From: Roseovarius azorensis
GTDB lineage: Bacteria > Pseudomonadota > Alphaproteobacteria > Rhodobacterales > Rhodobacteraceae
Direction of reading: 5' to 3'
Length of the DNA: 64,000 nt
Assembly (NCBI RefSeq): GCF_900109455.1
Contig: NZ_FOAG01000014.1
Span: 17,540 to 81,539, forward strand
A program made the translations under genes and the position numbers. This document shows, in pieces, positions 57,638 to 64,000 of the stretch. Positions within the stretch are counted from its first letter, which is position 1. Each line of letters opens with the position of its first letter. The notes under the pieces were generated by a model. It searched no databases and had not been told where the DNA came from. It was given only the letters and a program-made list of their open reading frames with translations.

Positions 57638-58078
57638 ATGTTTGGCGATCTTTTGAAAAAGCTGGCACAGCCAGCCCCGGATACGCTGGCCGATGGCGAT
57701 GCCCGGCTGGCGCTCTGTGCCCTGCTTGTGCGCGTGGCGCGCAGCGACGGCGACTATGCAGCCCGCGAAATCCAACGAATCACTCGGATCATTTCCACCC
57801 GCTACAATCTCTCGCAGACCGAGGCCGAGGCGCTGCGCCACGAGGCCGAAACGCTCGAGGCCGAGGCCCCCGACACCGTCCGCTTTACCCGCGCCATCAA
57901 GGATGCCGTGCCCTACGAGAACCGCCTCGCGGTGATCGAGGCGCTCTGGCAGGTTGCGCTGGCCGACGGCGTGCGCGAGGCGGATGAGGATGCACTGCTG
58001 CGCATGGTCGCCAGCCTGCTTGGCGTTTCCGATCAGGACAGCGCCCGCGCCCGCCAACGGGTGGCGCGTTCCGCATGA
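57638..58078 (+). CDS. TerB-like domain protein, second of two
   Basis: A 146-residue paralogue with the same helices (LALCALLVRVARSDGDYAAREIQRITRIISTRYNL; VIEALWQVALADGVREADEDALLRMVASLLGVSD). It retains SDGDY and ADGVREADED acidic loops more completely than the first copy, where the first loop is SDRHY. The stop overlaps the start of the PhnD-like gene (ATGA), so all three genes form a unit. Confidence 0.82.
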   Translation: MFGDLLKKLAQPAPDTLADGDARLALCALLVRVARSDGDYAAREIQRITRIISTRYNLSQTEAEALRHEAETLEAEAPDTVRFTRAIKDAVPYENRLAVIEALWQVALADGVREADEDALLRMVASLLGVSDQDSARARQRVARSA

Positions 58079-58818
58079 TCGCCAGCCTGCCCATGTATGA
58101 CCGGCCCGAAACCGCCACCGCCAATGACCGGCTCTGGCAAGCGGTGCGCAGTCACCTGGGATATGGGCCAGAGCACCTCACGCGCGGGGGTGATGTCTGG
58201 GATCACTGGCAGAGCGCCGATCTGGTGCTGTCGCAGACCTGCGGCTATCCTTACCGCGCGCGGCTGCATGGTCGGGTCACGCTGGTTGGCAGCCCGGTGC
58301 TCGATCTGCCCGAATGTCCGCCGGGGCATTACCACAGCGTTCTTGTCGTGCGTCGCGATGATCCACGCACAGCCCCGCAGGATTATGCAACCGCCCGTTT
58401 CGCCTATAACGAGGCGCTGTCGCAATCGGGCTGGGCGGCGCCGCAGAACTGGGCCGCCGCGCGCGGCTTTGCCTTCTCGAATCCGGTGCAGACCGGCGCG
58501 CATCGCGCCTCGGCCCTGGCCGTGTCCGAAGGGCGCGCCGATATCGCGTCGCTTGATGCGCTGAGTTGGAAGATCATGCGCCAGCATGACGCCTTTACCG
58601 ATGATCTGCGCGTGCTGGGACTTACCGACCCGACACCCGCCCTGCCCTATATCACCGCCCAGGGTCGCGATCCTGCGGTGCTGCGGTTGGCGCTGCAAGC
58701 GGCGATTGCCGGGCTCTGCGCCGCAGACAGGACAACCCTTGGCCTGACGGGCATTATCCTTGTTCCCGCCGAGGACTATCTGGTCACGCCCAATCCCGCA
58801 CCACCACCGCCGAATTGA
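58075..58818 (+). CDS. PhnD/phosphonate-binding-like protein without a signal peptide
   Basis: A 247-residue protein of the periplasmic-binding-protein type II fold (PhnD-like: SADLVLSQTCGYPYRARLHGRVTLVGSPV; YNEALSQSGWAAPQN; GAHRASALAVSEGRADIASLDALSWKIM). It begins MIASLPMYDRPETATANDRLW with no export signal, so it would be cytoplasmic, unlike a transport-associated binding protein. It overlaps the second TerB gene. It could sense a metabolite for the TerB proteins. The start could be later only if the conserved MYDR is removed, which is unlikely. Confidence 0.75.
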   Translation: MIASLPMYDRPETATANDRLWQAVRSHLGYGPEHLTRGGDVWDHWQSADLVLSQTCGYPYRARLHGRVTLVGSPVLDLPECPPGHYHSVLVVRRDDPRTAPQDYATARFAYNEALSQSGWAAPQNWAAARGFAFSNPVQTGAHRASALAVSEGRADIASLDALSWKIMRQHDAFTDDLRVLGLTDPTPALPYITAQGRDPAVLRLALQAAIAGLCAADRTTLGLTGIILVPAEDYLVTPNPAPPPPN

Positions 58819-58941
58819 GCTGACGACGCGTCATTCTGGGGGAGCATCATCCATTTCCCCCGTTTTGCAAGTTGCATCAGTGCATTTTTTCGGCCCTATT
58901 GTCATGCAAACGTGATAAATCAGCCGAAACGGAACCCACCC

Positions 58942-59718
58942 TTGTCCGACACACCCCCGGTCATCGAGATTCGCAATCTGCACAAGGCCTATGGTGCGCT
59001 TGAGGTGATCAAGGGCGTGGATATCGCGGCGCGCAAAGGCGATGTGGTCTCGCTCATCGGCTCATCAGGCTCGGGCAAATCGACCATACTGCGCTGTGCC
59101 AACCTGCTCGAGGACAGCCAGCAGGGCGATATCCTCTTCAAGGGCGAGCCGGTCCGCTGGAAGGGCGCAGGCCTGAACCGTCACCCCGCCGATCCCAGGC
59201 AGGTGCTGCGGATCCGCACCAACCTTTCCATGGTGTTCCAGCAGTTCAACCTCTGGGCGCATCTCACCATTCTGCAAAACGTGATGGAGGCCCCGGTCAC
59301 CGTGCTGGGCCGCGACCGCCACGAAGCGGAAGGCGCGGCGCGGAAATATCTGCACAAGGTCGGCATCGGCGACAAATGTGATGTCTACCCTGCCCAACTC
59401 TCGGGCGGCCAGCAGCAACGCGCCGCGATCGCCCGCGCGCTCTGCATGGAACCCGAGGCGCTCTTGTTCGACGAACCCACCAGCGCGCTGGACCCCGAAC
59501 TGGAACAAGAGGTGATCCGCGTGATAAAGGATCTGGCAACCGAAGGGCGCACCATGATGATCGTCACCCATGACATGCGCATGGCCGCCGATGTCAGCGA
59601 TCATGTCGTGTTCCTGCATCAGGGGCTGATCGAGGAACAGGGCCCACCCGATGCGTTATTCGGCAGGCCAAAATCCGAGCGACTGCAACAATTCCTCAGT
59701 TCGACCAATCCGGGCTGA
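58942..59718 (+). CDS. Polar amino acid ABC transporter, ATP-binding protein
   Basis: A HisP/GlnQ-type ATPase of about 258 residues. Walker A LIGSSGSGKSTILRCANLL, Q-loop SMVFQQFNLWAHLT, signature AQLSGGQQQRAAIARAL, Walker B ALLFDEPTSALDPELE, and H-loop MIVTHDMRMAADVSDHVVF are all present. GTG at 58912 and TTG at 58942 are both possible starts; I used the TTG because GGAA precedes it. First gene of the transporter operon with binding protein and two permeases downstream. Confidence 0.93.
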   Translation: MSDTPPVIEIRNLHKAYGALEVIKGVDIAARKGDVVSLIGSSGSGKSTILRCANLLEDSQQGDILFKGEPVRWKGAGLNRHPADPRQVLRIRTNLSMVFQQFNLWAHLTILQNVMEAPVTVLGRDRHEAEGAARKYLHKVGIGDKCDVYPAQLSGGQQQRAAIARALCMEPEALLFDEPTSALDPELEQEVIRVIKDLATEGRTMMIVTHDMRMAADVSDHVVFLHQGLIEEQGPPDALFGRPKSERLQQFLSSTNPG

Positions 59719-59747
59719 GGCGATACAACCAACCAAGGGAGAAAACC

Positions 59748-60461
59748 ATGAAGAAATTTCTGCTCACCACCGCCGCCTTTGCCCTCTCGGCAGGCTTTGC
59801 CCTGGCCGACACCGTGCGCCTCGGCACCGAAGGCGCCTATCCTCCGTATAACTTCATCAACGACAAGGGCGAGGTTGACGGCTTTGAACGCGAACTTGGC
59901 GACGAGCTTTGCGCGCGCGCGTCGCTCACCTGCGAATGGGTTACCAATGACTGGGACAGCATCATTCCCAACCTCGTCTCGGGCAACTATGACGTGATCA
60001 TCGCGGGCATGTCGATCACCGAAGAACGCGATCAGGTGATCGATTTCACGCAGAACTATACCCAGCCAGATCCCTCGGCCTATCTGGCCCCCTCGGCGGA
60101 TGTCGATGTAAGCTCCGGCATCATCGCGGCGCAGTCGGGCACGATCCAGGCCTCCTATATCGCCTCGTCCGGGGCGCGGCTGGTTGAATACGCAACGCCC
60201 GAGGAAACCATCGCCGCCGTGCGCAACGGCGAGGCCGATGCGGTTCTGGCCGACCGCGCCTATCTGGCCCCGATCGCGGCTGAAGACGCCGGGCTGACCA
60301 TGCTTGAGGAAATGGTGCTGATCGGCGGGGGCGTGGGCCTCGGCGTGCGCGAGAGCGATACCGAACTCAAGGCCAAGCTCGATGCCGCGATCCAGTCGAT
60401 GAAGGACGACGGCAGCCTCAACGCCCTGATCGAGAAATGGGAAATCGGCGTGACCTTCTGA
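59748..60461 (+). CDS. Polar amino acid ABC transporter, periplasmic binding protein
   Basis: A 237-residue solute-binding protein of the family 3 type (arginine/histidine/glutamine-like). The signal peptide MKKFLLTTAAFALSAGFALA is cleaved before DTVRLGTEGAYPPYNFINDKGEVDGFE, followed by CEWVTNDWDSIIPNLVSGNYDVIIAGMSITEERDQVIDFTQNY, the classical ligand-cradling sequence. The C-terminus is complete. Ribosome binding site GGGAG is 9 bases upstream. Basic or polar amino acids are the likely ligand. Confidence 0.95.
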   Translation: MKKFLLTTAAFALSAGFALADTVRLGTEGAYPPYNFINDKGEVDGFERELGDELCARASLTCEWVTNDWDSIIPNLVSGNYDVIIAGMSITEERDQVIDFTQNYTQPDPSAYLAPSADVDVSSGIIAAQSGTIQASYIASSGARLVEYATPEETIAAVRNGEADAVLADRAYLAPIAAEDAGLTMLEEMVLIGGGVGLGVRESDTELKAKLDAAIQSMKDDGSLNALIEKWEIGVTF

Positions 60462-60472
60462 TCCATGCCACC

Positions 60473-60500
60473 GGCGGGGCCGCAGTCGGCCCCGCCCTTT
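60473..60500 (+). terminator. Strong hairpin between the binding-protein and permease genes
   Basis: GGCGGGGCCG (60473-60482) and CGGCCCCGCC (60487-60496) form a perfect 10-bp stem with a CAGT loop, followed by CTTT. A hairpin after the binding-protein gene commonly gives more binding protein than permease by partial termination or by protecting the mRNA 3' end. Confidence 0.8.
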
Positions 60501-60519
60501 CCTGACAAGGCCGGATGCG

Positions 60520-61404
60520 ATGTTCTCTTTCTGCTCTGACCCTGCCAGCCTCGACGGGCTGGCATGGCTGACCTGCTACCTGACCACGACCAAGCACATG
60601 CAACTCTACTATGCCATCGGCACGGTGCTGCTCCTGCTTGCGATCACCGCGCCTGCGGCCCTTGCCTTCGGCTTTGGCGGGGCGATGGCGGCGCGGTCGC
60701 ACATACCGCCGCTGCGGTGGTTCGGTCAGTCCTACATCTCGGTCGTGCGCGGCGTGCCGGATATCGCGTTCTTTCTGTTTTTCGTCATCGCCCTCGATCA
60801 GGCCTTTGAATGGGCGCGCCATACGGTGCTTTGCCCGGACTGGGATCAGCCGATCCGCCGGGGCAATGATTTCGTCGTCTGTCCGGCCGCCAAGCTGCCG
60901 CTTGGCAGCGCGCCGCAATGGGTGCACGAAACCTATGGGTTCATTCTGGCCGTCATCACCTTTGCCATCGTTTTCGGGGCCTTTGCCGCCAATGTCCTCT
61001 TTGGCGCGATGCGCGCCGTGCCGCGCGCGCAGATGGAGACCGCCGAGGCCTACGGCATGACCCGCAGACAAAGCTTCTGGCGCATCATGGTGCCGCAGAT
61101 GTGGGTCTATGCCCTGCCCGGCCTCAGCAACCTCTGGATGGTGCTGATCAAGGCCACGCCGCTGCTCTTTCTGCTGGGGGTCGAGGATATCGTCTATTGG
61201 GCGCGCGAACTGGGCGGCACCGCCAATCCGCGCTTTACCGACTATCCGCATGGCGACTGGCGGATGTGGTACTTTCTGGCGCTGATGGTGTTTTATCTCG
61301 GCTTTACCCGCATCTCCGAAGTGGTGCTGGAACGACTGATGCAGCGCCTCACCTTTGGCCAGGCCACCACCGGCGGCGAAGCCCAGCGAAAGGCCACGGC
61401 ATGA
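60520..61404 (+). CDS. Polar amino acid ABC transporter permease, first
   Basis: A 294-residue HisQ/HisM-type permease. Membrane helices are seen at about residues 30-55 (YAIGTVLLLLAITAPAALAFGFG), 85-100 (AFFLFFVIALDQAFEW), 140-165 (FILAVITFAIVFGAFAANVLFGA), and near the end. The EAA coupling loop is EAYGMTRRQSFWRIMVPQM. An insertion with two cysteines (VLCPDWDQ...DFVVCPAAK) is longer than in most members. The stop overlaps the second permease start (ATGA). Confidence 0.93.
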   Translation: MFSFCSDPASLDGLAWLTCYLTTTKHMQLYYAIGTVLLLLAITAPAALAFGFGGAMAARSHIPPLRWFGQSYISVVRGVPDIAFFLFFVIALDQAFEWARHTVLCPDWDQPIRRGNDFVVCPAAKLPLGSAPQWVHETYGFILAVITFAIVFGAFAANVLFGAMRAVPRAQMETAEAYGMTRRQSFWRIMVPQMWVYALPGLSNLWMVLIKATPLLFLLGVEDIVYWARELGGTANPRFTDYPHGDWRMWYFLALMVFYLGFTRISEVVLERLMQRLTFGQATTGGEAQRKATA

Positions 61405-62207
61405 GCTGCCTTGAGACCATCCAGGCCTACGGCCTGCGCAGCATCGGTATCGGCGAGCGTCTGCTGCCGGCCAAGGATTTCACCCTCTGCGAACAGTTCA
61501 CCCTGATCGGCTCGGGCCTGATCTGGAACATCTATTTCGGCCTGTTCGCGCTCGCGACCGGTTTCTTTCTCGCCACCGCCGTGGCGCTTGGCAAGGGCGC
61601 ACGCAACCCGGTCGTCCGCAAAGCCTCGGAATGGTTCATCTTCGTGTTTCGCGGCTCGCCGCTCTTCATCCAGTTCTTCTTCGCCTATTTCTTCTTTCTC
61701 TCGCTCAAATCCGTCTCGCCGTGGTTCGACGTGCTGACCGCGGCATGGCTCGGGGCGCTGATCGTGTTGTTTCTCAATACCGCCGCCTATTCCGGCGAAA
61801 TCTTCTATGGCGCGCTGCGCGCGATCCCCAGGGGCGATGTCGAAGCGGCGGATGCCTATGGGTTTTCCGGCTGGCCTCGCTTTCGCCGGATCGTCTGGCC
61901 CACCATGCTTAGGCTCGCCTGGCCCGCCTATACCAACGAGGCGATCTTTCTCTTTCATGCCACCACGCTGGTGTTCTTTTCAGGCTTTCCGGTCTGGCAG
62001 CAACGCGGTGACGCGCTCTATTACGCCAAGTATTTCGCCGACAAGACCTTCAACCCGTTTGTTCCCTACCCGATTCTCGCGGGTTACTTCATCCTGCTGA
62101 CGCTGGCGATCATCGGTGTTTTCGGGCTGGCGAACCGTTATCTCAACCGCCACCTGCCGCAAGAGGCCCGGCGCAGGCTGACCTTTCGGCCCAATCTGAT
62201 CCGCTGA
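61401..62207 (+). CDS. Polar amino acid ABC transporter permease, second
   Basis: A 268-residue permease paralogous to the first; helices near residues 38-60 (GLIWNIYFGLFALATGFFLATAVAL), 85-105 and 112-130 (AWLGALIVLFLNTAAYSGE), and a last one near 240 (YFILLTLAIIGVFGLANRY). The coupling loop is DAYGFSGWPRFRRIVWPTML. An N-terminal extension of about 37 residues contains two cysteines (MSCLETIQAYGL; FTLCEQF). It completes the four-gene importer. Confidence 0.93.
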   Translation: MSCLETIQAYGLRSIGIGERLLPAKDFTLCEQFTLIGSGLIWNIYFGLFALATGFFLATAVALGKGARNPVVRKASEWFIFVFRGSPLFIQFFFAYFFFLSLKSVSPWFDVLTAAWLGALIVLFLNTAAYSGEIFYGALRAIPRGDVEAADAYGFSGWPRFRRIVWPTMLRLAWPAYTNEAIFLFHATTLVFFSGFPVWQQRGDALYYAKYFADKTFNPFVPYPILAGYFILLTLAIIGVFGLANRYLNRHLPQEARRRLTFRPNLIR

Positions 62208-62214
62208 GGGGCTA

Positions 62215-62820
62215 TTGAGCGGCGTCCTGATCCTGATACCAGCGGCGGGGGCATCCTCGCGCATGCGCGGGCGCGACAAGCTGATCGAAGAGGTGCGCGG
62301 CAAACCGCTGCTGCGCGACCGGGCGGACATGGCGCTCGGCATCGGCTGTCAGGTGCTGGTGACCCTGCCGCCGGACCGGCCCCGGCGCACGGCGGCGCTG
62401 GCGGATATCGACGATCCGCGTTTCACACGGATCACCGTGCAGGATGCGCAGACCGGCATGTCCGCCTCGCTGCGGTGCGGGGCGCGATGGGCCATGGACC
62501 ATCAGGCTGACGCGCTGATGATCCTTCTGCCGGATCTGCCGGATCTAACCGCCGATGACATTAATTTCATTCTCCAATCATATGATTTAAAATCAATTAT
62601 TCGCGCCACGTCCGAGGATGGAATCCCTGGCCATCCGGTGATCCTTCCCGCCCGCCTGTTCAACGCTCTGGCAACCCTCAGCGGCGATCACGGCGCACGC
62701 GATATCCTGCGCGCGCACCCGGTCACGCCCCTGGCCCTGCCCGGAACCCGCGCCACGACCGATCTCGACACGCCCGAGGCTTGGGACGCCTGGCGTTCAG
62801 CACAGAACAAAAAGCCCTGA
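62215..62820 (+). CDS. MocA-like nucleotidyltransferase family protein
   Basis: A 201-residue NTP-transferase fold protein (MobA/MocA type) with the nucleotide loop LIPAAGASSRMRGRDKLIEEVRG at the N-terminus, DAQTGMSASLRCGARWAM in the middle and the metal-binding LMILLPDLPDLTADDI (about residue 100). Such proteins activate molybdenum cofactor with CTP or GTP, but no molybdoenzyme gene is nearby, so the substrate is unresolved. The start is TTG at 62215 with GAGGGG very close upstream. It is 7 bp after the permease. Confidence 0.8.
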   Translation: MSGVLILIPAAGASSRMRGRDKLIEEVRGKPLLRDRADMALGIGCQVLVTLPPDRPRRTAALADIDDPRFTRITVQDAQTGMSASLRCGARWAMDHQADALMILLPDLPDLTADDINFILQSYDLKSIIRATSEDGIPGHPVILPARLFNALATLSGDHGARDILRAHPVTPLALPGTRATTDLDTPEAWDAWRSAQNKKP

Positions 62821-62828
62821 AAAGAAAC

Positions 62829-62851
62829 AATCCCGACCATTGGCCGGGATT
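62829..62851 (+). terminator. Hairpin after the MocA-like gene
   Basis: AATCCCG (62829-62835) pairs with CGGGATT (62845-62851), extendable by two more pairs past one mismatch, 8 bp after the stop. No T run is present. Probable 3' end of the transporter operon. Confidence 0.55.
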
Positions 62852-63988
62852 GCCCTCACTCGAAACCAGATCACTCACCCCAATACCGGTTTCGTGGTCA
62901 TGCCGCGCCTTTGCGGCAGACCCGCTGCATAACAAGCTATCTCATCACCTGCGCCTCGTGCCGCTGCGGCGCGTGGCGATGGAAAAATCCTGCGGAATAT
63001 TGTGGAAAATGCTGTCTGTCAGAGGAGCGGGCTCATCCGCGGCCAGCATGCAGATCACCATGTTCCCCCCGCGCGCGTCACGTCACAAATCAAAAAACAT
63101 ACTCTGAATGTTGTGCACACAGTAGACCGCAGGAACCCGCCCAGACGTTGGCGGGATCCGTCCGCCAATGGCGACCGATCCCCGTTCTGGAGGACCGCCC
63201 GCGCCTGCCCTGTTGAATACTGGCATGCGCGAAGCGGATCACCCGTTCCCCAACGCATCCTGAGATGCGGCACCGTTTACACCCACCCCCGTGACCTTCT
63301 GTAAGAACCCTGATCAGGGGGGCCTCTTCATTCTAATCAAATTGCCGTGACGACCAAAGCGAAATATGGCTGAATTGCGTCAGATTATGGCAGCGTCAGC
63401 GAGGGATCCGACGATCCTGCCGTATAATCTCCCGCCCCCGATCGCGCACACTGTTTCCTCGCCCGTAACAAATATCCCTGTTTTCAAGCGAAACTCAAGG
63501 ACGATCCGCACACCATCATTGCTCATTACAACCTGAAGAAGAAATTGTTTCAAAACATGTGACAGAAAAATCAACCCCGCCACCCCGCCACAATCCTGCC
63601 CATTTTCGTTTTTCATCGTCACTAAATTAAGATTAATCAAACCAAATCACCAGCACTGTACAGAAAAAGGAAATAACTGGTTCCAATCCACCCCGCCGGC
63701 CCCGGCCAGTTGATTCGTGCTGCAAGAGAGCAAGTGGCTGCCAAGCGCGATAAAAATGCAAACTATAGTTTCGTCATTACACTGCGATAGGGAGCGGCAT
63801 TCAGTACAGTTGCCAGCTACTCGCAAAATCGGCTTTCGATTCAGTTTTTTGGGTGCTGGCAGACTAATTCGAACCAGTCTCCACAAGGACAGGGACACTG
63901 TCCATTAAAGCGGTTTGCGTTTGATCTGAATCGAATGGGGATTCACAGGAGGATTTTTGTCTGATTCACTTCTGTTTGGAGGTGGATC
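62852..63988. other. 1.1 kb gene-poor, AT-richer region with several small palindromes
   Basis: No frame shows a recognisable protein. Dyads include TGCCGC/GCGGCA (62901-62918), CCCGCC/GGCGGG (63136-63155), CGCATC/GATGCG (63254-63269), the 12-bp palindrome CCCTGATCAGGG (63308-63319), AACTGG/CCAGTT (63675-63711) and GGACAG/CTGTCC (63887-63903). Composition falls from about 63300 rightwards. A minus frame 63380-63640 (86 codons) and a plus frame 63717-63908 look unconvincing. It probably serves as the regulatory region of the gene beginning at 63989. Confidence 0.5.
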
Positions 63989-64000
63989 ATGGGCAAACCC
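63989..64000 (+). CDS. Start of an unidentified gene cut by the right window edge
   Basis: ATG GGC AAA CCC follows GGAGGTGG with 4 bases of spacing, one of the best ribosome binding sites in the window. Only four codons (MGKP) are visible, so the product cannot be identified. The long AT-rich leader suggests a regulated gene. Confidence 0.5.

Noticed and set aside
63380..63640. An 86-codon minus frame (MINLNLVTMKNENGQDCGG start)
   Set aside because: No ribosome binding site, no known family and AT-rich composition; possible but not supported.

Overview
The window is a GC-rich chromosomal segment of an alphaproteobacterium, very probably a marine Rhodobacteraceae of the Roseobacter group. This is inferred from the neighbourhoods: comEC/gltX/gltA, dusB-ntrB-ntrC-ntrY-ntrX with trkA-trkH-hfq-hflX, an iscR/suf operon with an IscR that lacks the usual cysteine triad, a bifunctional ispDF, and paired dimethylglycine-dehydrogenase-like proteins. 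Coding density is high, most operons have overlapping stop/start codons, and there is no integrase, transposase, CRISPR array or rRNA.

Left part (1-19.6 kb). A truncated comEC faces away from gltX and gltA. Next comes a long leftward series: acyltransferase, murI, argC, ccmE, an endolysin and holin pair, ccmF, ccmH and a PaaG-like enoyl-CoA hydratase. The endolysin/holin pair resembles the lysis module of Rhodobacterales gene transfer agents and sits inside the cytochrome c maturation genes. A very large indolepyruvate ferredoxin oxidoreductase is divergent from a LysR regulator, with a perfect inverted repeat between them. Behind lysR is a short structured segment ending in a strong terminator, a candidate small RNA. 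A two-gene unit (M24 peptidase-like and PLP-dependent lyase) follows.

Centre (19.7-47.3 kb). purL converges on hfq-hflX. trkA-trkH, then a lone lipoprotein gene plus about 500 bp without a convincing gene, separate this group from the nitrogen regulators dusB-ntrB-ntrC-ntrY-ntrX. Both NtrC and NtrX appear to lack the GAFTGA loop used to contact sigma-54. On the other strand ispDF-pgpA-cinA overlap. A Coq10-like protein, hpt and tRNA-Arg(CCG) lead into the leftward suf operon: iscR, a NifS/IscS-type desulfurase, sufB, a small membrane protein, sufC, sufD, two membrane proteins and sufS. A perfect 7-1-7 palindrome lies upstream of iscR.

Right part (46.4-64 kb). An alpha/beta hydrolase and an 80-residue protein precede two divergent FAD/GcvT fusion enzymes likely acting on methylated glycines. 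Then come a DUF2842 protein and purA (leftward), secG and pyrG (rightward), a DUF4274-like gene, two tandem TerB-like genes coupled to a cytoplasmic PhnD-like protein, a polar amino acid ABC transporter with a strong hairpin after the binding-protein gene, and a MocA-like nucleotidyltransferase. The last 1.2 kb is AT-richer, full of small palindromes and without a convincing gene; it ends at a good ribosome binding site and the first codons of a rightward gene cut by the window edge.
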